Shown here in pieces: positions 53,064-61,496 of a stretch of 64,000 bases of DNA; within the stretch, counting starts at the first letter, position 1, and the number at the start of each line of letters is the position of its first letter. The notes under the pieces are model-generated. The model was given only the letters and a program-made list of their open reading frames with translations. It ran no database searches and was not told where the DNA came from. The stretch lies in the NCBI RefSeq assembly GCF_019345465.1, contig NZ_JAHKRC010000022.1:1-64000 (forward strand), in the 5' to 3' direction. The position numbers were made by a program, and so were the translations under genes. Origin of the DNA: Pseudomonas sp. NKUCC02_KPG (GTDB taxonomy: Bacteria > Pseudomonadota > Gammaproteobacteria > Pseudomonadales > Pseudomonadaceae).

Positions 53064-54026
53064 TCAGCGGTTCTTGCTCATGTAGCTTTCAAGGGGGTCT
53101 TTGCTGAGCACCCCCTGGGCTTCTGCCAGGGAATCGATAAACAGGGAAAACAGTTCCGATTGCGTACCGATATCCAGCTTGCTGTAGATGTTCTTGCGGT
53201 GGGACTTGATGGTGTCTTCCGTGACCCCAAGGCGCTCGGCCAGAGAACGTGTGGAGTGGCCGCGCAAGATCAGCTGGGCAATCCGGCATTCGCGCTCGGT
53301 CAGCAGCGACGAACCGAAGTTGTTCAGGGCCGAATGGATTCGCTGTTCCAGCAGGTTTTCGAAGCGCGATCCCCGGGCATCCAGACCGACGAAATGCTTG
53401 CCCAGCACCGCCAGTACCCAGGGCGCTATCCGCTTGAACTGCTGAGTGGTGGTTGCGTCCAGTTTTTGCGTAAACGCCAGTGACACCGACAGACTCAGCC
53501 CGGCACTGGACTGCAGGATGTAGTTCAACTCATCTTCCAGATGGGAGTGACGGTAAAACGACTGGAAGTATTCGCCGAGTTCGAAGTGATCGGGGGCAAC
53601 ATCATCAAGGTTGTAACACCCTGAACTGACGCCTTCGATGCAGGCCCCGTAGAACGGGTCCAGCAAATAGAACCCGGAGAGGTACTGGCGTACATTGCCT
53701 TGTGGCAACCAGGGGCCTTCCAGTTCGAACAACGCACTGGGCATGCCCCCGTGGGGGTACAGGTACAACGTTGTCGCCTGAATGGGCCAGATACATCCCA
53801 GGGCTTCGAACAACGTAGCGGTGAAGCCCGACTGCCCGATGCTCTCGGTCACTCTGGCCATCTGTTCGAACCATTGCGCAGATGAAAGCCGGTCGTTTTC
53901 CACTTCAAAGACTCGCCGAAAGTACGGTTGAGTACGACACCACGTCACTGGCGCCAAGGATTGGAGTGATACTCCCACACCCTGAAAATCATCGAAATCA
54001 CCCGTTAGGGTGAGGAGCCTGGCCAC
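53064..54026 (-). CDS. LuxR-type HTH regulator
   Basis: Up to 320 aa with a C-terminal LuxR helix-turn-helix (residues 250-310: SLLTERECRIAQLILRGHST then LGVTEDTIKSHRKNIYSKL) and an N-terminal domain without recognised family. No receiver domain and no acyl-homoserine-lactone box are evident, so it belongs to the orphan metabolic LuxR group. The start is uncertain: the longest frame begins at GTG 54026, but an internal start near residues 45-57 (before WFEQMARVTE) is equally plausible. It sits between the transaminase genes and the divergent FMO operon and may control both. Confidence 0.8.
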   Translation of the reverse strand: MARLLTLTGDFDDFQGVGVSLQSLAPVTWCRTQPYFRRVFEVENDRLSSAQWFEQMARVTESIGQSGFTATLFEALGCIWPIQATTLYLYPHGGMPSALFELEGPWLPQGNVRQYLSGFYLLDPFYGACIEGVSSGCYNLDDVAPDHFELGEYFQSFYRHSHLEDELNYILQSSAGLSLSVSLAFTQKLDATTTQQFKRIAPWVLAVLGKHFVGLDARGSRFENLLEQRIHSALNNFGSSLLTERECRIAQLILRGHSTRSLAERLGVTEDTIKSHRKNIYSKLDIGTQSELFSLFIDSLAEAQGVLSKDPLESYMSKNR

Positions 54027-54262
54027 CCCGGCATGGCCACTTCCAAGGCGTCAGCCCGTCTGGCACAAGGGTCCTGAGCACCGTGTACATACCCTTTTTC
54101 GCGTTGATACAGGGGTAATATTGAGTAATCAGGGCGAGAACTTCTGCATTCAATTTTTATGCTCACTTCCCAGCTTAATAATATTTTATTTAAAACTGCC
54201 CTCCCCCTAGCCTTGAAGTCATGCACGAACTGAATCCAACTGCATTACGCAAGGACAGAGAC

Positions 54263-55552
54263 ATGACGGTAGCGATAACAAAAATAGACACCCTGGTGGT
54301 GGGAGCCGGTCAGGCTGGCGTGGCCATGAGTGAGCACCTGAGCAAGCAAGGCGTGCCGCACCTGGTACTGGAGCGCAGTCGTATTGCCGAACGCTGGCGC
54401 ACCGGGCGCTGGGATTCGCTGGTGGCCAACGGACCTGCCTGGCATGACCGGTTTCCGGGCATGGCATTCGATGACGTCGCCGACGATGGCTTTGCGCCAA
54501 AAGAGCGGGTGGCGGATTACTTTGAAGCCTATGCACGCAAGTTCAATGCGCCGATCCGTACCGGCGTGGACGTACTGTCTGTAACCCGCAATATCGGACG
54601 CCCGGGCTTTACCGTGCACACCAGCGAAGGCGTGATCGAAGCCAACCGCGTGGTGGCGGCGACCGGGCCATTCCAGAAACCGGTGATTCCGGCGATTGCA
54701 CCTCAAGACACCGCGTTGCATCAGATTCACTCCGCCGACTATCGCAACCCTTCGCAGCTGCCGGCTGGGGCCGTTCTGGTGGTGGGCGCGGGTTCTTCCG
54801 GCGTGCAGATCGCCGATGAATTGCAACGCTCCGGTCGCCAGGTGTACCTGTCCGTCGGTGCCCACGACCGCCCGCCCCGCGCCTATCGCAACCGCGATTT
54901 CTGCTGGTGGCTGGGTGTGCTGGGCGAGTGGGATCAGGCGGCGATGAAGCCTGGCCGCGAGCACGTGACCATTGCGGTAAGCGGCGCCCAGGGTGGCAAA
55001 ACCATTGATTTTCGCGAGTTGGCCCAGCAAGGCATGACGCTGGTTGGCCTGACCCAATCGTTCAATGGCAGCGTCGCCCGTTTCCAGCCCAACCTGCTGG
55101 AAAACCTGGCCCGCGGTGATGAGAACTACCTGGCCCTGCTGGATGCGGCCGATGCCTATGTAGAGCGCAACGGCCTGGACTTGCCTGCGGAACCGCAAGC
55201 CCGTCGCGTGTTTGCTGATGCGCCGTGCATCAAGAACCCGATCCTGGAACTGGACCTGGCCACGGCGGGTATCACGTCGATCATCTGGGCCACCGGGTTT
55301 GCCGTGGACTACAGCTGGTTGAAGGTCGATGCGTTCGACGCCACCGGCAAGCCCCAGCACCAGCGCGGCGTATCGAGCGAGTCCGGGATCTACTTCCTTG
55401 GCTTGCCGTGGCAGTCGCGTCGAGGTTCATCGTTTATCTGGGGCGTCTGGCACGACGCCAAGCACGTGGCCGACCACATCGCCACCCAGCGCAAATACCT
55501 CGACTACCGCCAAGCCCCTGCCGTGGCTCGCCAACCGACTGTCAGCGCCTGA
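54263..55552 (+). CDS. Flavin-containing monooxygenase-like NAD(P)/FAD oxidoreductase
   Basis: A 429-aa protein with two Rossmann folds: FAD site LVVGAGQAGVAMSEHL near residue 9 and NADPH site LVVGAGSSGVQIADEL near residue 172. The group includes N-hydroxylating and Baeyer-Villiger-type monooxygenases; the segment HQIHSADYRNP is close to the FMO fingerprint but not exact. ATG 54263 follows AAGGACAGAG. First gene of a four-gene operon with RidA, DUF1028 and M20 genes. Likely oxidises an amine or a keto group of a nitrogen compound; substrate unknown. Confidence 0.85.
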   Translation: MTVAITKIDTLVVGAGQAGVAMSEHLSKQGVPHLVLERSRIAERWRTGRWDSLVANGPAWHDRFPGMAFDDVADDGFAPKERVADYFEAYARKFNAPIRTGVDVLSVTRNIGRPGFTVHTSEGVIEANRVVAATGPFQKPVIPAIAPQDTALHQIHSADYRNPSQLPAGAVLVVGAGSSGVQIADELQRSGRQVYLSVGAHDRPPRAYRNRDFCWWLGVLGEWDQAAMKPGREHVTIAVSGAQGGKTIDFRELAQQGMTLVGLTQSFNGSVARFQPNLLENLARGDENYLALLDAADAYVERNGLDLPAEPQARRVFADAPCIKNPILELDLATAGITSIIWATGFAVDYSWLKVDAFDATGKPQHQRGVSSESGIYFLGLPWQSRRGSSFIWGVWHDAKHVADHIATQRKYLDYRQAPAVARQPTVSA

Positions 55553-55575
55553 TCACTTTTTTCGGAGTTTATTTG

Positions 55576-55986
55576 ATGCCTACTCACACTCGCATCCGCA
55601 TGTTCAACACCAAGGAAACCTACCCTAACCAAACCCTGGACAACGACCTGTGCCAGGCTGTGCGCGCCGGCAACACCGTGTATGTGCGCGGTCAGGTGGG
55701 CACCGATTTCGAAGGCAGGCTCGTTGGCCTGGGAGACCCAAGGGCCCAGACCGAGCAAGCCATGCGCAACGTCAAGCAACTGCTCGAAGAAGCGGGCAGC
55801 GACCTGAGCCATATCGTCAAGACCACCACCTACCTGATCGACCCGCGCTACCGCGAGCCGGTTTACCAGGAAGTCGGCAAATGGCTCAAGGGGGTGTTTC
55901 CGATCTCCACCGGACTGGTGGTGTCGGCTCTCGGGCAGCCCCAGTGGCTGATGGAAATCGATGTGATCGCGGTTATCCCGGAGTAA
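55576..55986 (+). CDS. RidA family enamine/imine deaminase-like protein
   Basis: A 136-aa RidA/YjgF-type protein. The core GNTVYVRGQVGTDFEGRLVG and the C-terminal PISTGLVVSALGQPQWLMEID fit, although the arginine that binds the carboxylate in true RidA (usually near residue 105) is not clearly placed, as in several RidA subfamilies. It would hydrolyse a reactive enamine or imine. ATG 55576 follows CGGAG. It is 23 bp after the FMO gene and 11 bp before the DUF1028 gene. Confidence 0.88.
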   Translation: MPTHTRIRMFNTKETYPNQTLDNDLCQAVRAGNTVYVRGQVGTDFEGRLVGLGDPRAQTEQAMRNVKQLLEEAGSDLSHIVKTTTYLIDPRYREPVYQEVGKWLKGVFPISTGLVVSALGQPQWLMEIDVIAVIPE

Positions 55987-55997
55987 GGAGGCTACCC

Positions 55998-56675
55998 ATG
56001 ACGTTTTCAATCGTTGGCCGTTGCGCGGACACCGGCCAGTTGGGCATCGCCATCAGCTCATCGAGTATTGCCGTGGGTGCCCGCTGCCCCTGGTTGCGCC
56101 CCGGTGTTGGCGCGGTTTCAACCCAGAACATCACCCTGCCGGCCCTGGGCCCGGACGTGCTGGACTTGCTGGAACGGGGCCTCGCCCCGGCCGCAGCGCT
56201 GGACAAGGCGCTTACGAGCAATGGCTACAGCCAGTACCGGCAACTGACGGCGATTGATCACCTGGGCCGCACCGTGCATTTCAGCGGCAGCGAGACCCTG
56301 GGTACCCACAATGGGGTCGCGGGCGAACAATGCGTGGCGGCGGGCAACATGCTGGCCGACCGCGCAGTGATCGAGGCCATGGTCCTGGCGTTCGAGCAAG
56401 GAGAAGGCCAACTGGCGGACCGGCTGCTGGCTGCCATGCATGCCGCCATCGACGCTGGCGGCGAGGCCGGCCCGGTGCATTCCGCCGCGCTGGTGGTGGT
56501 GGGCGAACTGACCTGGCCGATCATCAACCTGCGGGTGGACTGGGCCGATGAGCGCCCGATCACTGAACTGCAGAAACTCTGGGACGCTTATCGCCCGCAA
56601 GTGCAGGACTACATCGACCGCGCCATCGCTCCCGACCGTTCCCCCGGCTACGGCGTGGCCGGAGATGATCGATGA
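55998..56675 (+). CDS. DUF1028 (Ntn-hydrolase-like) protein
   Basis: A 225-aa DUF1028 protein. It starts TFSIVGRCADTGQLGIAISS, with AVGARCPWLRPGVGAVSTQN close behind, the defining N-terminal motifs. The fold is related to Ntn hydrolases such as isoaspartyl peptidases, but no catalytic activity is established. These genes often lie beside RidA and M20 or gamma-glutamyl enzymes, as here. ATG 55998 has a strong AAGGAGG site. Overlaps the M20 gene (ATGA). Confidence 0.9.
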   Translation: MTFSIVGRCADTGQLGIAISSSSIAVGARCPWLRPGVGAVSTQNITLPALGPDVLDLLERGLAPAAALDKALTSNGYSQYRQLTAIDHLGRTVHFSGSETLGTHNGVAGEQCVAAGNMLADRAVIEAMVLAFEQGEGQLADRLLAAMHAAIDAGGEAGPVHSAALVVVGELTWPIINLRVDWADERPITELQKLWDAYRPQVQDYIDRAIAPDRSPGYGVAGDDR

Positions 56676-57817
56676 GTAGCAGCCGCGATCTGCTGCACAA
56701 GCTGGTGGGGTTTGACACCACCAGCCGCGAGTCCAACTTGCAACTGATCGACTTTGTGCGCGATTACCTGGCCGGGTTCGGTGTGGCCAGTGAGTTGGTC
56801 TACAACGATGAACGCAGCAAGGCCAACCTGTTCGCCAGTATTGGCCCGCAAGGACTGGCGGGTATTGTGCTGTCGGGACACACCGACGTGGTGCCGGTGG
56901 ATGGCCAGCCATGGACGGTGCCACCGTTTGAGCTGACTGAGCGCGACGGCAAGCTGTTTGGCCGGGGCACGGCGGATATGAAGGGTTACATCGCATGCGT
57001 GCTGGCGTTGGTCCCGGCGCTGATTCAGGCGCCGTTGCGCATGCCGGTGCATATCGCCCTGTCTTACGACGAAGAAGTCGGCTGCCTGGGCGTGCGCTCG
57101 TTGCTCAAGGTACTGGAGCAGCGGCCTGTGAAGCCGATGCTGTGCATTATCGGCGAACCGACGCAGCTCAAGCCGGTACTCGGCCATAAAGGCAAGCTCG
57201 CCATGCGCTGTAATGTGCAGGGCGAGGCGTGTCATTCGGCCTATGCGCCCTATGGCGTGAATGCCATCGAGCATGCCGCCGCGTTGATTGGCGAGTTGGG
57301 GCGTATAGGACACCAATTACAGGAGACACAGGACCCCCGTTTTGATCCGCCGTTCAGCACCGTGCAAACCGGGGTGATTACCGGGGGCAAAGCGCTGAAC
57401 ATCGTGCCTGCCGATTGCCGGTTTGATTTCGAGATTCGCGCATTGCCGTCCCAGGACCCGAGTGAGGTGGCGTCGCAGTTGAGGGCGTACGCCGAGCAAC
57501 AGGTGTTACCACGCATGCAGGCCGTCAGCGCGCAGAGTGCGATCCGCTTTACCGAGTTGTCCGCGTACCCGGGCCTGGTGACTGATGAGCGCAGCCAGGC
57601 GGCTGAGTTGATTGCAGCGTTCAGCGGCTCGCGGGAATTCGGCACCGTCGCGTTTGGCACCGAAGGGGGGCTGTTCGATGCCGTAGGCATTCCCACGGTG
57701 GTCTGCGGGCCCGGCAGCATGGACCAGGGGCACAAGCCGGATGAGTTTGTGAGTGTGGCTCAGTTGGCGGGATGTGATGCCATGCTGCTGCGGATGCTGC
57801 ACTCGATCCGCACCTGA
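56672..57817 (+). CDS. M20 family deacylase, ArgE-like
   Basis: A 381-aa Zn-dependent amidohydrolase of the acetylornithine deacetylase group. Metal and active-site motifs: SGHTDVVPVDG near residue 69, GRGTADMKGYIACVL near 97, the catalytic DEEVG near 131, IIGEPTQLKPV near 156 and the distal His near 357 (GHKPDEFV). The biosynthetic acetylornithine route in Pseudomonas normally uses ArgJ, so this member more likely deacylates a catabolic N-acyl or N-carbamoyl intermediate. Overlaps DUF1028 by 4 bp; last gene of the FMO operon. Symbol argE not assigned for this reason. Confidence 0.88.
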   Translation: MSSSRDLLHKLVGFDTTSRESNLQLIDFVRDYLAGFGVASELVYNDERSKANLFASIGPQGLAGIVLSGHTDVVPVDGQPWTVPPFELTERDGKLFGRGTADMKGYIACVLALVPALIQAPLRMPVHIALSYDEEVGCLGVRSLLKVLEQRPVKPMLCIIGEPTQLKPVLGHKGKLAMRCNVQGEACHSAYAPYGVNAIEHAAALIGELGRIGHQLQETQDPRFDPPFSTVQTGVITGGKALNIVPADCRFDFEIRALPSQDPSEVASQLRAYAEQQVLPRMQAVSAQSAIRFTELSAYPGLVTDERSQAAELIAAFSGSREFGTVAFGTEGGLFDAVGIPTVVCGPGSMDQGHKPDEFVSVAQLAGCDAMLLRMLHSIRT

Positions 57818-57840
57818 TACCCCCAAACGATACCCATCAA

Positions 57841-57872
57841 CTGTGGGAGCCGGGCAAGCCCGGCTCCCACAG
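57841..57872. terminator. Perfect REP-like palindrome between convergent genes
   Basis: CTGTGGGAGCCGGG / CCCGGCTCCCACAG, a perfect 14-bp stem around CAAG. It is a short REP of the same CTGTGGGAG family and lies exactly between the ends of the M20 and LysR genes, so it probably serves as a two-way terminator. Confidence 0.75.
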
Positions 57873-57874
57873 TT

Positions 57875-58786
57875 CTAGCCAAGTAACTGCGCCAGTTCTT
57901 CACGGCAGTAGTCGACAAACAGCTGCACCGGCTTGGTCAATGGTGCGCGACGCAGCCACACAGCCGACAAGCCTGAACCCGTGACCGTTTCAGCCAGCGG
58001 CACACACACGACTTTCTGGCCGTCATAGGTGTACTCGGTGAACGGTTTGGTCACCAGTATCGAAAAGCCGAACCCCCTGCCCACCATCCCCCGAACCATC
58101 TCGATCGACGGCGAACTGAACACGATATTCGGCGTCAACCCGCGCTCTTCGAATATGCTCACGAAATAGGTCCGGCTGGGCAGCACATCCAGCAGAATCA
58201 TCGGCTCCAGGACCAGGTCCGCCAGGGACACTCTGGCTTGCTGTGCAAAGCGGTGATCGGCCGGTAACAGGGCGTATGGCTGCTGCGGCGGCATCAGTGG
58301 CGCAGTCTCGATGGCGGTTCCCAGGTCGTGTTCAAACAGCATCGCCACATCAATAGTGCCTGCGGTGAGCGCCTGTACCAGCTCCTGCTGCTCACCGTCG
58401 CGAATGCGGATCTCAACCCCGGGCCAACGCGCCTTGAAGCCGGCGATCAAACGCGGCAAGTACAGCGGTGCGACGGTTTCAAAGCAGCCGATATCGATCT
58501 GCCCCGCCACCACGTCATTGTCGGCCAGGGCGTTTTGTTCGAACTCATGTGCCACTCGCAACAACTCCAGCGCCTTGCGGTAAAACCGTGCGCCACTGGG
58601 TGTCAGTGACACGCCCTGGGCGTGATGACGGATAAACAGCTGCACACCAAAACTGTCTTCCAGTTGCTTGATCGCGGTCGAGACGGATGGTTGTGCGATG
58701 TAAAGCTTGCGCGACGCTTCGGCGACGCTGCCGCAGTCGGCCGTGGTCACAAAATATCTGAGTTGGCGCAGGTTGTAGGCAGCCAT
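57875..58786 (-). CDS. LysR family regulator, divergent to NCS1 permease
   Basis: A 303-aa LysR protein with the N-terminal winged helix (VAEASRKLYIAQPSVSTAIK, residues 20-39) and the effector-binding domain. ATG 58786 follows CGAGG, in preference to an upstream ATG. It is divergent from the NCS1 permease (250-bp gap) and convergent with the FMO operon, so its first candidate target is the permease. The gap 58787-59035 contains AT-rich promoter-like sequence (TTTTTTTAATGTCTATAGC). Confidence 0.87.
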   Translation of the reverse strand: MAAYNLRQLRYFVTTADCGSVAEASRKLYIAQPSVSTAIKQLEDSFGVQLFIRHHAQGVSLTPSGARFYRKALELLRVAHEFEQNALADNDVVAGQIDIGCFETVAPLYLPRLIAGFKARWPGVEIRIRDGEQQELVQALTAGTIDVAMLFEHDLGTAIETAPLMPPQQPYALLPADHRFAQQARVSLADLVLEPMILLDVLPSRTYFVSIFEERGLTPNIVFSSPSIEMVRGMVGRGFGFSILVTKPFTEYTYDGQKVVCVPLAETVTGSGLSAVWLRRAPLTKPVQLFVDYCREELAQLLG

Positions 58787-59035
58787 CGGAACCTCGGGAA
58801 ACGTGGGATTTCGCCCCAAACCAGTGCAAGAAAAAGCTGTTTTATTCAGCGTTCACGGAGCATGCAACATACCGGAGCAAAAAAGCCCGGGAGATACTTT
58901 TTTTAATGTCTATAGCAACAAACTTACTAATTTACCTCCCTGCCCTCATTACAGATGATCACTCCAACAACAAAGCGCCGCCCTGTCGGCGCACTGCGAA
59001 GTACGTCCACGTACTCACCTGCCTTGGAGTTCGTC

Positions 59036-60451
59036 ATGGTCACCACTGCAACAGCCAACGCCCCGCTCATCGAGAAACACACGATTGGATACGTGCCCCC
59101 CGAAGATCGCCATGGAAAGGTAAGAGATCTGTTCACCCTGTGGTTCGGCGGCAACATCGCGCCGTTGCCGATCGTCACCGGAGCACTGGGTGTGCAACTG
59201 TTCAACCTTAATCTGATGTGGGGCATCGTCGCCATCCTCATCGGTCACCTGGTCGGCGGCGTGCTGATGGCGCTGCACTCGGCCCAGGGCCCGCAAATGG
59301 GCATCCCGCAAATGATCCAGAGCCGTGCCCAGTTCGGCTCCCTCGGCGCGTTGCTGGTGGTGGTGATCGCGGGTGTCATGTACATCGGTTTCTTTGCTTC
59401 CAACATCGTGCTGGCGGGCAAATCCCTGCACGGCGTGGTCGATTCGGTGCCCGTGCCGGTCGGCATCGTGATCGGCGCCATCGGTTCCGGAATTATCGGC
59501 ATCATCGGCTACCGCTTTATCCACGTGCTCAACCGCATTGGCACCTGGGTACTGGGCGCCGGGATCGTGCTCGGTTTCGGCTACATCTTCACCCACATAC
59601 AGACCACCGACTTTCTGACCCGCGGCGGGTTCAACATTGCAGGCGTGCTGGCGACCATTTCCCTGGCTGCCCTGTGGCAGATCGCCTTTGCCCCCTACGT
59701 GTCTGACTACTCCCGCTACCTGCCGGCTGACGTCCCCGTTGCGTCCACATTCTGGACCACTTACCTGGGTTCGGTCCTGGGCTCCAGTCTGTCCTTCATC
59801 TTTGGCGCCGTTGCCGTCCTCGCCACCCCGGCAGGGATGGACACCATGGAAGCGGTCAAACTCGCCACGGGCTCCATCGGCCCCCTGATGCTGGTGCTCT
59901 TTTTGCTCAGCGTGATCAGCCACAACGCCCTCAACCTGTACGGCGCGGTACTGTCGATCATCACCCTGGTGCAGACCTTTGCGTATCGCTGGATTCCAAC
60001 GGCCAAAAGCCGTGCGGTGATCTCCATCATCGTACTGGCCACGTGTGCAACTGCAGCCGTGTTCGCCTCCAAGGACTTTATCGGGCACTTCGTCGATATG
60101 GTGCTGGTGTTGCTGGTGGTATTGGTGCCGTGGACAGCGATCAACCTGATCGACTTCTACGCGATCCATAAGGGCAAGTACGACATTGCGTCGATCTTTC
60201 GCGTGGATGGCGGGATTTACGGGCGCTACAACCCCCAGGCATTGCTGGCGTATGCGGTCGGTATTGTGGTGCAGATTCCGTTCATGAACACGCCGCTGTA
60301 TGTGGGTCCGATTTCAGAACACATCAACGGAGCGGACTTGTCCTGGATCGTCGGGCTGGTGGTGACTTCGCCGTTATATTTCTGGCTGGCGAATCGTGAC
60401 AGTGCCTACAAACGCAGGATGAACGAGGGCGCATTGGTCGCCGGTGTCTGA
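59036..60451 (+). CDS. NCS1 family nucleobase/cytosine-type permease
   Basis: A 471-aa member of the nucleobase-cation symporter-1 family with 12 helices. LFTLWFGGNIAPLPIVTGAL near residue 32 is the helix 1 signature, QMIQSRAQFGSLGALLVVV near 95, and APYVSDYSRYLP near 225. NCS1 proteins carry cytosine, purines, allantoin, hydantoins or thiamine precursors. ATG 59036 follows TTGGAG. Next to the FMO-RidA-DUF1028-M20 operon, it could be the importer of that pathway's nitrogen heterocycle, but the link is by position only. Confidence 0.87.
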   Translation: MVTTATANAPLIEKHTIGYVPPEDRHGKVRDLFTLWFGGNIAPLPIVTGALGVQLFNLNLMWGIVAILIGHLVGGVLMALHSAQGPQMGIPQMIQSRAQFGSLGALLVVVIAGVMYIGFFASNIVLAGKSLHGVVDSVPVPVGIVIGAIGSGIIGIIGYRFIHVLNRIGTWVLGAGIVLGFGYIFTHIQTTDFLTRGGFNIAGVLATISLAALWQIAFAPYVSDYSRYLPADVPVASTFWTTYLGSVLGSSLSFIFGAVAVLATPAGMDTMEAVKLATGSIGPLMLVLFLLSVISHNALNLYGAVLSIITLVQTFAYRWIPTAKSRAVISIIVLATCATAAVFASKDFIGHFVDMVLVLLVVLVPWTAINLIDFYAIHKGKYDIASIFRVDGGIYGRYNPQALLAYAVGIVVQIPFMNTPLYVGPISEHINGADLSWIVGLVVTSPLYFWLANRDSAYKRRMNEGALVAGV

Positions 60452-60468
60452 TCGGCTACCCAGGCTGT

Positions 60469-60657
60469 TTATCTTGAGCTGAAGACTCTGCAACTCCCGC
60501 CCCACAGGCAGCGCCAGATACTGAAAGTCTCGTCACTAGACGACTTGCGGGTCTGGCGTTGCGCATTTGGCAATACCCAGACACCCTGGCCCTCCAACCG
60601 CTGAAAAGCCTGAGCATATTGCGTGATGACTTGAGAGAGATGCCGTAAAGAAATCAT
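60469..60657 (-). CDS. Possible 62-aa protein downstream of tRNA-Gly
   Basis: A short frame from ATG 60657 to 60469 encodes a Gln/Arg/Ser-rich peptide with two Trp (MISLRHLSQVITQYAQAF at its start, WRCLWGG near the end). The ribosome binding site is poor (CAGGGAGC is about 20 nt away). An apparent longer frame runs on through the tRNA gene and is certainly an artefact. It may be a real small gene or nothing. Confidence 0.25.
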   Translation of the reverse strand: MISLRHLSQVITQYAQAFQRLEGQGVWVLPNAQRQTRKSSSDETFSIWRCLWGGSCRVFSSR

Positions 60658-60702
60658 CGTTGGGCGCCTGGACAAGCTCCCTGATGAAAATCCAGAAACG
60701 AA

Positions 60703-60722
60703 AAAGGACCCGAAGGTCCTTT
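60703..60722 (-). terminator. Terminator of the tRNA-Gly transcript
   Basis: On the minus strand AAAGGACC-TTCG-GGTCCTTT followed by TTCG; a UUCG-capped 8-bp hairpin with T-run, about 40 nt past the tRNA 3' end. Confidence 0.85.
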
Positions 60723-60764
60723 GTTCTGCTCTATCGAACTGCACTGAATTCGTAAAGCCATGTT

Positions 60765-60840
<76 letters not shown>

Positions 60841-60906
60841 GTCTTGGTGCTGGGCATTCTATAGGAATATAAGAATGCGTCAACCCATTGATTCAAAAAG
60901 TTTTAT

Positions 60907-61464
60907 TTATTTTACCGAGGTCGTCTTCAGATGCGGCCAGGCGGCCCGCAAATACTGAAGCATCGACCACAAGGTCAACCCCGCCGCCACCAGCAGCAGC
61001 CCGTAACCCACCAACACCCAGAAGCTGAAGTCCGATGGATTGGCCAGCAAGATGATCAGGGCCAGCATTTGCGCCGCAGTTTTCCACTTGCCCATGTTCG
61101 ATACGGCAACCTGAGCCCGTGCACCCAACTCTGCCATCCACTCGCGCAACGCGGAAATGACAATTTCACGGCCAATAATCACGGCTGCAGGCAGGGTCAG
61201 CCACACGTTGTGGTGCTCTTGCACCAAGAGGACCAACGCCACAGCAACCATCAACTTGTCGGCTACCGGATCCAGAAAGGCACCAAAAGGCGTGCTTTGC
61301 TCCAGTCGACGGGCCAAATAGCCGTCGAGCCAATCCGTCGCCGCCGCAAACGCGAAGACTGAGCTGGCGGCTACATAACTCCAGCTGTACGGCATGTAAA
61401 ACAACAGAATGAAGAAAGGAATGAGTAGAACGCGTAGTACGGTGATCAAATTAGGGATATTCAT
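60907..61464 (-). CDS. pgsA: CDP-diacylglycerol-glycerol-3-phosphate 3-phosphatidyltransferase
   Basis: A 185-aa integral membrane enzyme that makes phosphatidylglycerophosphate, the first committed step to phosphatidylglycerol and cardiolipin. The CDP-alcohol phosphotransferase motif is complete: Asp44, Asp47-Gly48, Ala51-Arg52, Gly61, Asp65 and Asp69. Four or five helices. The ATG at 61464 (MNIPNLITVLR) is the conserved start; an in-frame ATG two codons earlier is possible. Lies 32 bp after uvrC in the gacA-uvrC-pgsA operon. Confidence 0.96.
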   Translation of the reverse strand: MNIPNLITVLRVLLIPFFILLFYMPYSWSYVAASSVFAFAAATDWLDGYLARRLEQSTPFGAFLDPVADKLMVAVALVLLVQEHHNVWLTLPAAVIIGREIVISALREWMAELGARAQVAVSNMGKWKTAAQMLALIILLANPSDFSFWVLVGYGLLLVAAGLTLWSMLQYLRAAWPHLKTTSVK

Positions 61465-61496
61465 CGGCACAACTGGCTACGAGGTGAGGGGGCATT

